Source: Sinorhizobium terangae (GTDB taxonomy: Bacteria > Pseudomonadota > Alphaproteobacteria > Rhizobiales > Rhizobiaceae). From it: a stretch of 64,000 bases of DNA. The stretch is taken from contig NZ_WITC01000100.1 in assembly GCF_009601505.1 (NCBI RefSeq), positions 53,628 through 117,627 of the forward strand, written 5' to 3'. Below are positions 29,402 to 37,270 of the stretch, in pieces; the first letter of the stretch is position 1, and every line of letters starts with the position of its first letter. Under the pieces are notes generated by a model, which saw only the letters and a list, made by a program, of their open reading frames with translations, ran no database searches and was not told the DNA's origin. Position numbers and translations under genes: made by a program.

Positions 29402-29548
29402 GTGAAGGCCGCCAAGATCACCGAAACGAAACCGCCCGCCGCCGACCTGGTAACGCTATATCGGCCGCTTGGCCTGAAGGCCGTGCTCGCCGCAGCACTG
29501 CAGGTCAAGGTCAAACCCGCAGGCAAGCTCGTCAAGCGCACCGCCTGA
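29402..29548 (+). CDS. Small hypothetical protein, 48 residues
   Basis: A short reading frame starting at GTG 29402, ten bases after an aaggag ribosome site, and ending TGA at 29546-29548. The product is basic and Ala/Lys/Leu-rich (ADLVTLYRPLGLKAVLAAAL, then a KVKPAGKLVKR end) and looks like a compact helical peptide. I recall similar tiny conserved proteins in rhizobia but cannot name a family. An ATG at 29395 lies in another frame and reads through yedK antisense, so I prefer the GTG. It is convergent with the HMCES-like gene. Confidence 0.45.
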   Translation: MKAAKITETKPPAADLVTLYRPLGLKAVLAAALQVKVKPAGKLVKRTA

Positions 29549-29570
29549 CGACCACTCACGCGGCGCGCTG

Positions 29571-30350
29571 CTAAAACAGGGACATCTGCCGGTCGTCGCC
29601 GTTCCGGTCTTCAGCGCGTTTCCGCCCTGCCGTTTCCGGCGATTTGGCAGGGACGACCTCCTCCTGGATCTCGGGTCCGGTATTCGCGACCTTGTTGACC
29701 CTGTCCGATACAGCGATCGCCTCGAAATAGTCGTCCGGAGCCGGTCTCATGAGATCGGCTATTTCGCGCGGTTCCTGCGTTTTGCAATCCAGCCAGCGGG
29801 CGAAGTCTTCCGGCAGGATCACGACCGGCATGCGATCATGGATATGCCGAACCGCCCTGTTGGCACCGGTGGTGAGGACAGCCGCCGTATCGACCTCCGA
29901 GCCGTCTGCTGAAGACCAGGTCTCCATGAGGCCGGCAAAGGCGACGACCCCGCCCCTCTTCGGGCGGACCCAGTAGGCCTGCGACGCTTCGCCGGTGCCT
30001 TTTGCCGGGCGGTGCCACTCGTAAAAGCCGGAAGCCGGTACCAGAATACGGCGATGCCGCATCGCCGCGCGGAAGGCAGCCTTTCCGACCGCCGATTCGG
30101 AACGGGCGTTGATGAGTAGCGGGAACTTGCGAGGATCCCTCGCCCAGCCGGGTGTGAAGCCCCAGCGGACGAGCATGGCTTTGCGCTCCGGCAGATTGCT
30201 GCCCGGTTTCGCCCGATCCGAGGCGGTGACCACGATGATCGGCTGCGTTGGCGCGATGTTGTAGCGCGCCGGGAAGTCTTCCGCCTCCAGCAGGCCAAAC
30301 AGTTCTATCAATTCTTCCGCCGTCGCTGTCAGCGCAAATCGTCCGCACAT
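29571..30350 (-). CDS. SOS response-associated peptidase, HMCES/YedK family
   Basis: A 259-residue protein that forms a stable thiazolidine crosslink with abasic sites in single-stranded DNA and so shields them. The catalytic cysteine is C2 in MCGRFALTAT, exposed after Met removal. Other active-site parts are INARSES (Asn), GFYEWHRP (Glu) and HDRMPVVI (His). The true start must be the ATG at 30350, since the N-terminus is catalytic; longer frames would abolish function. A basic C-terminal extension is present. It is divergent from a Nudix gene 61 bases away; I see no clear LexA box between them. Confidence 0.93.
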   Translation of the reverse strand: MCGRFALTATAEELIELFGLLEAEDFPARYNIAPTQPIIVVTASDRAKPGSNLPERKAMLVRWGFTPGWARDPRKFPLLINARSESAVGKAAFRAAMRHRRILVPASGFYEWHRPAKGTGEASQAYWVRPKRGGVVAFAGLMETWSSADGSEVDTAAVLTTGANRAVRHIHDRMPVVILPEDFARWLDCKTQEPREIADLMRPAPDDYFEAIAVSDRVNKVANTGPEIQEEVVPAKSPETAGRKRAEDRNGDDRQMSLF

Positions 30351-30411
30351 GACACCGATGTGGCACTTCACGTAGGATGGGTCAACGATCCAACGCCATT
30401 TTGATTCTGTG

Positions 30412-30873
30412 ATGCGAAAGCAGCCCCAACTCGCTTCCTCCGCCATCCTCGAACGGGATGGACGCTATCTCCTCGTCCGGCGTGCCAACCCGCCGTCGGC
30501 CGACATGTACGCGTTTCCCGGCGGCCGGGCAGAGCCGGGCGAGACGCCCGCAGAGACCGCGCTGCGCGAGCTTGCCGAGGAGACCGGCATCAGCGGCCGC
30601 GACCCGGTGCTCTTCGAAACCTACGATCTGCCGGGTAAGGAATCGGAGGGGCGGCATTTCCTGCTTTCGGTTTTCAGGGTCCAGGCGGATAGCGAGGCCG
30701 TTGCGATCGCAAACGACGACGCCGCAGGCGTCGGCTGGTTTACGCCTGAGGAAATCTTCGAATTGCCGATTCCCGGGAGCGTTCGCCAATGCGTGGAAAG
30801 GCTATCCGGACTGCGATCAAGACCTCCGGTTTGCCATAAATCCGACGCTGATTCGGACTTGATGGGATCATGA
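30412..30873 (+). CDS. Nudix hydrolase
   Basis: A 153-residue Nudix protein with an intact box: GGRAEPGETPAETALRELAEETGI fits G-x5-E-x7-RE-x2-EE-x-G. The fold resembles MutT/ADP-ribose pyrophosphatase-like enzymes (SSAILERDGRYLLVRRANPP), so hydrolysis of a nucleoside diphosphate derivative is inferred. ATG 30412 follows a GTG one codon earlier. The stop overlaps the next gene start by four bases (ATGA). Confidence 0.9.
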   Translation: MRKQPQLASSAILERDGRYLLVRRANPPSADMYAFPGGRAEPGETPAETALRELAEETGISGRDPVLFETYDLPGKESEGRHFLLSVFRVQADSEAVAIANDDAAGVGWFTPEEIFELPIPGSVRQCVERLSGLRSRPPVCHKSDADSDLMGS

Positions 30874-31307
30874 CCAGCGCCCCGCCCATCTTCCGACTTG
30901 CCTTGACCGGCGCCCTCCTCGTTTTCGCGGTCGGCGCCGCCGCCCAGCAAGAAGAGACACCACGACCGGACAAGGCGGCGCCTCCCGTGATTGGGCAAAA
31001 CACGACACCCTATGACCAGCGACTGATTCGCCTCGCCGAAATTCTCGGATCGGTCCATTATCTGCGCAATCTCTGCCTCAAGGGCGGAGAGGACACGTGG
31101 CGACGTTCAACACAGGAGCTGATCGACAAGGAGACGGCCAACGAACCCCAACGTCGTGATCGTCTGACTGCCGCCTTCAACCGCGGGTATCGAACCTTCG
31201 CGTCCGTCTACACCACGTGCACCGAGCCCGCCACGCTCGCCGAGCAGCGGTACCGTGCCGAAGGTGCAACACTTGCGTCAGAAATCGTCGCTCGCTTTGG
31301 AAATTAG
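30870..31307 (+). CDS. TIGR02301 family exported protein (DUF2385)
   Basis: A 145-residue protein with an N-terminal signal peptide (LALTGALLVFAVGAAAQQ, probable cleavage after AAA). The mature part contains YDQRLIRLAEILGSVHYLRNLC and a second cysteine in YTTCTEPA, which may form a disulfide. It matches my recollection of the alphaproteobacterial TIGR02301 family, of unknown function. It is translationally coupled to the Nudix gene by an ATGA overlap. Confidence 0.8.
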   Translation: MTSAPPIFRLALTGALLVFAVGAAAQQEETPRPDKAAPPVIGQNTTPYDQRLIRLAEILGSVHYLRNLCLKGGEDTWRRSTQELIDKETANEPQRRDRLTAAFNRGYRTFASVYTTCTEPATLAEQRYRAEGATLASEIVARFGN

Positions 31308-31467
31308 CAAGAAATTAACCTCTTTTCTCGGGACCCCGTGTCGTTTCGGGAAAAGGCTGCTAAGTTCGTTAAGAGAGTGGTAAGAAGTCACCGGCCTATC
31401 CGCCCCGTTCAGTCGCGGTTCAGCGGAACGGCGTTAGATTGAGCCAAGTGCACGTATTGGAAGTCGC

Positions 31468-31737
31468 ATGGAACGAATGATGGAACCAAGCCTGTCCGAC
31501 ATCGACGACATGATCGTCCACGAGAAAATGCAGGCGGCCCTCGAACATCAGAACGAAGCCTGGGCGGACGGCATGGCGGACGGCATCGAGCCGGAGATCA
31601 TCGCCGATGCCGCGATTGCGCTGGCCATGCGGGAAACCATCCGTCTCCATGGCGAAGAAGGTGCGGAAGCGATGCTGAATTCGCTTCGTGAGCGCATGCT
31701 GGCCGGAGAATTCTCGCCGCAGCGGACAATCCAATAA
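31468..31737 (+). CDS. Conserved hypothetical acidic protein, 89 residues
   Basis: A small soluble protein rich in Glu, Ala and Met with predicted helices (IDDMIVHEKMQAALEHQ, then AAIALAMRETIRLHGEEGAE). There is no signal peptide or metal motif. I do not recognise a named family. It precedes a lipoprotein-like gene by 16 bases and is likely co-transcribed with it. Confidence 0.65.
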   Translation: MERMMEPSLSDIDDMIVHEKMQAALEHQNEAWADGMADGIEPEIIADAAIALAMRETIRLHGEEGAEAMLNSLRERMLAGEFSPQRTIQ

Positions 31738-31753
31738 AATCGGGACTGCCTCA

Positions 31754-32503
31754 ATGAGACGGAACCTTGCAAACCGGGTTTCCTCGGTTCGCCTTGCTAC
31801 GCTGCTATTGGCCGGCGTGGCCGCATGCACGCCGATCATGGCTGCTCCCACCCTTGCGCTCAGCGAGCTTCAAGGTGTTCCCGGCCCCATCGCCAGCGAT
31901 CAGAATACGGCGCCCTCCGACCAGCCTGACCAGGTCGAGTCAGAGAAGGCGCCTCTCGAAATTCCGATGCCTGACCCATTGATCGACAACGCTGCCGCCA
32001 AGGATGACGAAATCGGAACCTCGCAAATCGTTGACCCGGTCGAGGTGCTGACGGACGTCTCCAAGATTCCGGCGCCCGTTGCGCGCATGCGCGAACTGAT
32101 CGTCGAAGCCGCCGCCTCGGGCGATATCGAGAGATTGCGGCCGCTGCTCGGCAAGGGACCGACCCAAACGCAAGTGACAGGTGTCAACAGCGACGAGGAC
32201 CCGGTTGCAACACTCAAGGGTCTTTCCGGCGACCAGGACGGCGTCGAAATCCTGGCGATCCTTCTCGACGTTCTGTCGACCGGCTTCGTTCTCGCGGACA
32301 AGGGCACGCCGGAAGAAGCCTATGTGTGGCCCTACTTTGCCGAAAAGCCGCTGTCCTCGCTGACGGCGCCGGAAAAGGTGGACCTGTTCCGGCTCGTCAC
32401 GGCCGGCGATTTCGCCGAGATGGAAGAATTCGGGAGCTACAACTTCTACCGCGTCGGCATCACGCCCGACGGCCGGTGGAAGTTTTTTGTCGCCGGCGAC
32501 TGA
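31754..32503 (+). CDS. Exported protein of unknown function, possible lipoprotein
   Basis: A 249-residue protein starting at ATG 31754. The N-terminus has a signal-like stretch (VRLATLLLAGVAACTPIMA) with a plausible lipobox VAAC at residues 22-25; cleavage after ALA by signal peptidase I is an alternative. A Pro/Asp/Glu-rich linker follows to about residue 85, then a globular domain with MRELIVEAAASGDIERL and a C-terminal YNFYRVGITPDGRWKFFVAGD. This resembles exported rhizobial proteins of unknown function. I cannot assign a reaction. Confidence 0.7.
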   Translation: MRRNLANRVSSVRLATLLLAGVAACTPIMAAPTLALSELQGVPGPIASDQNTAPSDQPDQVESEKAPLEIPMPDPLIDNAAAKDDEIGTSQIVDPVEVLTDVSKIPAPVARMRELIVEAAASGDIERLRPLLGKGPTQTQVTGVNSDEDPVATLKGLSGDQDGVEILAILLDVLSTGFVLADKGTPEEAYVWPYFAEKPLSSLTAPEKVDLFRLVTAGDFAEMEEFGSYNFYRVGITPDGRWKFFVAGD

Positions 32504-32612
32504 GTGATCCAACGACCGGAACGGAGCACTTTTCTCGCACCGTTCCGGCGGTATGCTTGCCGATGACCTGAGAACATCCTACCTCTTCGACAAAGAGAAC
32601 AGGATTCGAACC

Positions 32613-33461
32613 ATGTCAAAGGTCTGCCTCGATGACCGCGCGATCCTCAGCGTGTCCGGCAAGGACGCCGAAGATCTTCTGCAAAACCTGATCACCACCG
32701 ACCTCGGCGGGCTCGGTGCCGATGAAGCGCGTCCCGGCGCCTTGCTGACGCCGCAGGGCAAGATCCTGTTCGACTTCCTGATTTCCCGCGATGGCGACGC
32801 GCTTAGGCTGGAGACGACGAGCGACCAGGCCGAGCCGCTGCTGAAGCGGCTGACCATGTATAAATTGCGCTCCGCAGTCGAGCTCTCACTGCAGTCGCCG
32901 GCGCCGGTCACGGTCGTGTTCGGCGAGGAACCACCGGCGGAGAGTTACCGCGACCATCGATTTGAAAAGGCCGGACTTTCCGTTTTCCGCCTCTATCGCG
33001 AAATGGAGGGAGCGGATGCAACGGTCGCCGATATCGAGAGGCTTAGAATCGCGGGCGGTATTGCCGTTTCGGGCGCCGATTTCGCCTTGCAAGACGCCTT
33101 TCCGCACGATGTCCTGATGGATCTCAATGGCGGACTCTCCTTCCGGAAGGGCTGCTATGTCGGCCAGGAGGTCGTTTCCCGCATGCAGCACCGCGCCACA
33201 GCGCGCCGCCGCGTCGTGATCGTTACGGGTGAAGCGCCGCTTCCGCAGACGGGTGCGAGCATCTCCGTCAATGGCCGATCGATCGGCGCTCTTGGCACCG
33301 TACGCGATAGAGCCGCCCTTGCGATCGTCCGCATAGACAAGGCCGGCGAGGCGATCGCGAATGGGGACGCCATTCTCGCCGGTGACGTGCCCGTGACATT
33401 GACACTGCCCGGTTGGACTGGCCTGTCGTTCCCGACCGAGGCGGACGAGGCAAGCGCATGA
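32613..33461 (+). CDS. ygfZ: Folate-binding protein YgfZ
   Basis: A 282-residue GcvT-related protein that uses tetrahydrofolate to support iron-sulfur enzyme maturation. The defining motif KGCYVGQE (K-G-C-Y-x-G-Q-E) is present at about residue 186. Earlier parts such as LLTPQGKILFDFLISRDGD match the folate-binding half. ATG 32613 is preferred; an earlier in-frame start adds 20 unrelated residues. The stop overlaps the HD gene start (ATGA), making it first of a four-gene run ending in the NAD regulator. The target there, nadA, encodes a 4Fe-4S enzyme. Confidence 0.92.
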   Translation: MSKVCLDDRAILSVSGKDAEDLLQNLITTDLGGLGADEARPGALLTPQGKILFDFLISRDGDALRLETTSDQAEPLLKRLTMYKLRSAVELSLQSPAPVTVVFGEEPPAESYRDHRFEKAGLSVFRLYREMEGADATVADIERLRIAGGIAVSGADFALQDAFPHDVLMDLNGGLSFRKGCYVGQEVVSRMQHRATARRRVVIVTGEAPLPQTGASISVNGRSIGALGTVRDRAALAIVRIDKAGEAIANGDAILAGDVPVTLTLPGWTGLSFPTEADEASA

Positions 33462-34066
33462 CGAATGCGCGCGCCTGGCAGCGTATGCTTTCCGGTCGGC
33501 GGCTCGATCTGCTCGATCCGTCGCCGCTCGACGTCGAGCTTTCCGACATTGCCCACGGACTTGCCCGCGTGGCGCGCTGGAACGGCCAGACCTCGGGCGA
33601 CCACGCTTTTTCCGTTGCCCAGCATAGCCTGATCGTCGAGGATATCTTCCGTCGGACCAACCGCTGCAATGCGGACGAACGCCTGCTGGCGCTCCTTCAC
33701 GATGCCCCGGAATATGTCATCGGCGACATGATCTCGCCGTTCAAAGCGGTCGTCGGCGGTGGCTACAAGTCCGTGGAAAAGCGTCTGGAAAGCGCCGTAC
33801 ACCTGCGCTTCGGCTTGCCGCCTCATACGCCCAAGGAACTGAAAGAGCGGATCAAGAAGGCCGATCATATCGCCGCCTACTTCGAGGCGACCGAGCTTGC
33901 GGGTTTCTCGGCGGAAGAGGCCCGCAAGTTCTTCGGCCAGCCGCGCGGCATTACGCGGGAGACCCTGCTGATCGATCCGCTGCCGGCGGTCGAAGCGCAG
34001 CGGCTCTTTGCCGAACGGTTCAATACGCTCGAAGGGGAGCGGGCCATGGCAAAGGCGGAAGCCTGA
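33458..34066 (+). CDS. HD domain hydrolase (YfbR-like)
   Basis: A 202-residue metal-dependent HD phosphohydrolase. Candidate ligands are HSLIVED (His in FSVAQHSLIV), the HD pair in ALLHDAPEYVIGD, and a later Asp in KKADHIAAYFEA. Layout and length resemble YfbR-type 5'-nucleotidases and related HD proteins. The start overlaps ygfZ by four bases; its stop is immediately followed by the phosphatase ATG. A nucleotide-monophosphate substrate would fit the neighbouring NAD regulator, but this is inference. Confidence 0.85.
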   Translation: MTNARAWQRMLSGRRLDLLDPSPLDVELSDIAHGLARVARWNGQTSGDHAFSVAQHSLIVEDIFRRTNRCNADERLLALLHDAPEYVIGDMISPFKAVVGGGYKSVEKRLESAVHLRFGLPPHTPKELKERIKKADHIAAYFEATELAGFSAEEARKFFGQPRGITRETLLIDPLPAVEAQRLFAERFNTLEGERAMAKAEA

Positions 34067-34603
34067 ATGACCGGCATTGTCGTCTCGCCGCTTGCGCGCA
34101 TCGCAGAAATGGCCGTTCGCCACGGTTGCCGCGAGATGGTGAGCCTGCTTGCCAAAGGACAGGATTTTCACCGTCCCGCCGTCATCGATCGGGCGAAACA
34201 CCTGTCGATCGGTGTCAACGACATCAGCTTCGCGGGAACCGGCGACCTGATTGCGCCGCAGGAGGAACACGTCCGGCGGATTATTGATTTTGCCCGCAAC
34301 TGGGACCGTACCCGGCCGCTCCTCATCCATTGCTGGATGGGCGTTTCTCGTTCGCCGGCGGCGGCGTTGATCGCGGCACTGGCGGTCGAGCCGGACCAGG
34401 ACGATGCCGCCCTCGCTGCACGCCTGCGGCACGTCTCGCCATACGCCACGCCTAACCCACGGCTGGTGGAGATCGGCGACGAGGCACTATCGCGAAAGGG
34501 CAGGCTCGTTGATGCAGTGCGGTCCATCGGCCGCGGCGCCGACGCCGACGGCAATGCGCCATTCATGCTTCCCACTCGAGGCGGAGAGAGCGCGGCATGC
34601 TGA
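34067..34603 (+). CDS. Tyrosine phosphatase-fold protein
   Basis: A 178-residue protein with a cysteine phosphatase active site, HCWMGVSRSPAAAL, which fits C-x5-R. The general acid may be an Asp in the NDISFAGTGD loop. This class includes protein tyrosine/dual-specificity and inositol or nucleotide phosphatases; the substrate is unknown. The ATG abuts the HD gene stop, and its last codons overlap the next gene, so the four genes are tightly coupled. Confidence 0.85.
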   Translation: MTGIVVSPLARIAEMAVRHGCREMVSLLAKGQDFHRPAVIDRAKHLSIGVNDISFAGTGDLIAPQEEHVRRIIDFARNWDRTRPLLIHCWMGVSRSPAAALIAALAVEPDQDDAALAARLRHVSPYATPNPRLVEIGDEALSRKGRLVDAVRSIGRGADADGNAPFMLPTRGGESAAC

Positions 34604-35577
34604 CTGACTTGCCTGCCGTCACAGTCGAGATCGGCCTCAATGCGGCAATCGTCGCTGTCGTCAACCGCAGCCCGCATATTCTCGCCATCAGCGAGGCGGA
34701 TGGCGACGCGCGCGACAGCCTGCCCTTCGGCCCGTTCGATCCGGCGCGTCACCGCACCTTCGAGAGCGGGCTGCGTGACCGCGTCGAAAAACGCATCGCT
34801 CTCAGGCTTGGATATATCGAACAGCTCTACACCTTCGGAGATCGTGGCCGCCAACGGCTGCCGGGCGAAGAAGGCAAGCACATGGTCTCCGTCGGTTATC
34901 TGGCGCTGACGCGCACCGACGCGGAGAACAATGAGCAGTTGGCGGAGGCCGGTGCTCACTGGCGGGACTGGTATGGCTATCTGCCGTGGGAGGACTGGCG
35001 CCGGGGGCGTCCCGCCCTCCTCGATCAGGTGATCCTGCCGGCGCTTGCGCGCTGGGAAAACAGCCCACCCTATGACGAACGATCGGCTTCGGCCGCGCAA
35101 CGCCGCTCCCGCATTCGCCTCGCCTTCGGCCTTGACGATTTTCCCTGGGACGAGGAGCGCGTGCTCGAACGCTACGAGTTGCTTTACGAGGCCGGCCTTG
35201 TACGCGAGGCGGTGATCGACGGGCATTGCCGCTATCTCGACAATCCGGCCATCGGCTTGGCGATGCGCCACGACCACCGTCGCATTGTCGCCACGGCGGT
35301 CGCCAGATTGCGCGGCAAGATCAAATACCGGCCCGTCGTGTTCGAACTGATGCCACCGGAATTCACGCTCACCGATCTGCAGGCAACCGTCGAAGCGATC
35401 TCCGGCCGTCACTTGCACAAGCAGAACTTCCGGCGGTTGGTCGAAGGCGCAGAACTCGTCGAGCCGACCGGTGGAACGCTTGCCTCCACAGGCGGGCGGC
35501 CGGCCGCGCTTTTCCGCTTCCGCCGGCAGATCCTGGACGAGCGGCCTGCACCCGGCCTGAAAGTCGGCGGGCGGTAA
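34597..35577 (+). CDS. NrtR/NadQ-like NAD biosynthesis regulator with degenerate Nudix domain
   Basis: A 326-residue protein. The N-terminal half has the NrtR-like Nudix fold hallmark YIEQLYTFGDRGR, but the Nudix box is broken (RDRVEKRIALRLG replaces the REx2EE series), so it probably binds rather than hydrolyses a nucleotide. The C-terminal third is a winged helix (FELMPPEFTLTDLQATVEAI, KQNFRRLVEGAELVEPT). I recall comparative-genomic work naming such rhizobial proteins (COG4111) NadQ. Its presence 4.5 kb from a palindrome before nadABC fits a repressor of NAD synthesis. The start overlaps the phosphatase gene. Confidence 0.8.
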   Translation: MLTDLPAVTVEIGLNAAIVAVVNRSPHILAISEADGDARDSLPFGPFDPARHRTFESGLRDRVEKRIALRLGYIEQLYTFGDRGRQRLPGEEGKHMVSVGYLALTRTDAENNEQLAEAGAHWRDWYGYLPWEDWRRGRPALLDQVILPALARWENSPPYDERSASAAQRRSRIRLAFGLDDFPWDEERVLERYELLYEAGLVREAVIDGHCRYLDNPAIGLAMRHDHRRIVATAVARLRGKIKYRPVVFELMPPEFTLTDLQATVEAISGRHLHKQNFRRLVEGAELVEPTGGTLASTGGRPAALFRFRRQILDERPAPGLKVGGR

Positions 35578-35587
35578 AAAAAGCAGG

Positions 35588-36118
35588 CTACTTGATGATG
35601 GCACAAGCCAGCCGGTCACCCGAGTCGCCCGCCGGTTGGCTGCGGTTGTCATCGGAGTGCGCATGGATCATCAAGGCGCGGCCACGAATGGCGGTACCCT
35701 TGTCGTCGAGAGAGACGAAGCTGTTGAACACCTGCGCGCGCAGAGTCCCGTCGTCGCCGACATACTGGTTCGGCATATCGCCTGCATGCGGGCCTTTTGC
35801 CGCCAGGAATCCATGCTCGGCGTTCGCATCCTCGCCGGCAAAATGCTTGCCCGCCGACTCGAAGCCGCCGGCCGGGTCGCAGCTTCCGACTTCGTGAACA
35901 TGGAAGGCAACCCAGGTGTCTTTTGGCAGGCCGGTGACCTCCATTTCGATCAGTACCCCTTTTCCGGCCGCCGTCAGCGCGGCTCGGCCCGTCTCCTTGC
36001 CGTCCTTGCCGATGAAATTCGCGACGGCTGTCTGCGATGACTCTTGCGCAGACGCGATCGCAGGCACAGTGCTTGCCGCACCGACGGCCAGCGCAACTAC
36101 GGCTAATCTTCTGATCAT
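35588..36118 (-). CDS. sodC: Cu-Zn superoxide dismutase
   Basis: A periplasmic enzyme converting superoxide to peroxide and oxygen. The signal peptide covers about residues 1-24 (LAVVALAVGAASTVPAIASA). Metal ligands include the HVHE pair, His in AGKHFAG and EHGFLAAKG, and the HAHSDD region. The typical end SQPAGDSGDRLACAII holds the disulfide cysteine and the conserved Arg. Length is 176 residues from ATG 36118, placed nine bases after a gaggaggg site; upstream TTG/GTG starts are less likely. The gene converges on the NadQ-like gene with only 10 bases between stops. Confidence 0.95.
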   Translation of the reverse strand: MIRRLAVVALAVGAASTVPAIASAQESSQTAVANFIGKDGKETGRAALTAAGKGVLIEMEVTGLPKDTWVAFHVHEVGSCDPAGGFESAGKHFAGEDANAEHGFLAAKGPHAGDMPNQYVGDDGTLRAQVFNSFVSLDDKGTAIRGRALMIHAHSDDNRSQPAGDSGDRLACAIIK

Positions 36119-36309
36119 CACCAAAATCCCTCCTCGCTCACGGGCAAAGAGAAATCAACGCGCGGATGGTAATGTCGTTCCACGCGAGCGCGGAAGAGTT
36201 GTGGTTGATGATTTCGGCGCATGCGGTGCCCGGCGGCGAACTGCGCGCTAACTTTTTGAACTTACACAACTCCGGACGGAAAACCGTTACACACTTTTCC
36301 TGGAATTGC

Positions 36310-37212
36310 TCAGATCGTCACGTCGAGCCCAATATCGAGCGTCGGAGCCGCCATGGTGATCTTCGAAGTCGAGATGTAGTCGACGCCTGTCTCGGCGATT
36401 GCCCTGATCGTGTCGATCTTGACATTGCCCGACGCCTCGAGCCGCGTACGGCGCGGGTCGGCGGCATAGTCGGCCGGGCCAAGCTTCCAGTGTTCGGAAT
36501 TGACCGCAACGGCCTCGCGCAGCATCTCCGGTCCCATGTTGTCAAGCAGGATCACGTCCGGCGCAGCAGTCAGCGCCTCGCGCATCTGCGCAAGCCCATC
36601 GACCTCGACCTCCACCTTGACGAGATGGCCGCAATAGGCGCGTGCGGCACGAATCGCGCCGGCTACACCGCCGGAAACAGCGATGTGATTGTCCTTGATC
36701 AGCACAGCGTCGTCGAGGCCATAGCGATGATTAGAGCCGCCGCCGAGACGGACAGCGTATTTCTCCAGCGCACGCAGGCCGGGGATGGTCTTGCGGGTAC
36801 AGCAGACCTTCGCGGTCGTATGCGCGATCTCATCGGCGAATTTCGCCGTGTAGCTGGCGATCCCGGAGAGATGCATGAGGAAATTGAGGGCAACGCGCTC
36901 AGCGGACAGCAGCCCCCTTGCACGGCCGGATATCCGCGCAATGGCGGCGCCGGGCGCGACGCGATCGCCGTCGGCAGCGAGCGCGTCGAAGCGGATCGAT
37001 GGATCGACCAGCCGAAATGCCGTCCTTGCCAGGTCCAGCCCGGCGACGACACCCGCATCGCGAGCGCGCATGTCCGCCGATGCCGTCATATCCGGACCGA
37101 TCGTCGATAGCGTCGTGATATCGCCGGCGCGGCCGAGATCCTCCAGGAGGGCGGCTCTCACCTGGTCTTCGACCATGAGTGCGGGCAGTTCCGGGCGTAG
37201 CGCGGCAGTCAT
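36310..37212 (-). CDS. nadC: Nicotinate-nucleotide diphosphorylase (carboxylating)
   Basis: Quinolinate phosphoribosyltransferase: converts quinolinate and PRPP to nicotinate mononucleotide, the third step of de novo NAD synthesis. The 300 residues show EDLGRAGDITT near the start, ERVALNFLMHLSGIA, CTRKTIPGLR, LIKDNHIA and the phosphate-binding end region. An aggag site lies before ATG 37212. It is last in the nadA-nadB-nadC order, 58 bases after nadB. Confidence 0.96.
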   Translation of the reverse strand: MTAALRPELPALMVEDQVRAALLEDLGRAGDITTLSTIGPDMTASADMRARDAGVVAGLDLARTAFRLVDPSIRFDALAADGDRVAPGAAIARISGRARGLLSAERVALNFLMHLSGIASYTAKFADEIAHTTAKVCCTRKTIPGLRALEKYAVRLGGGSNHRYGLDDAVLIKDNHIAVSGGVAGAIRAARAYCGHLVKVEVEVDGLAQMREALTAAPDVILLDNMGPEMLREAVAVNSEHWKLGPADYAADPRRTRLEASGNVKIDTIRAIAETGVDYISTSKITMAAPTLDIGLDVTI

Positions 37213-37270
37213 GGGCTTGGCTCCTGTCGGGATGTCATCATAACGATATAACGATCGCGGATACCCGGCG

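Noticed and set aside
30351..30411. LexA box (gttc-n7-gttc) between the HMCES-like and Nudix genes
   Set aside because: No pair of gttc or gaac half-sites with the required spacing is present in this 61-base space.
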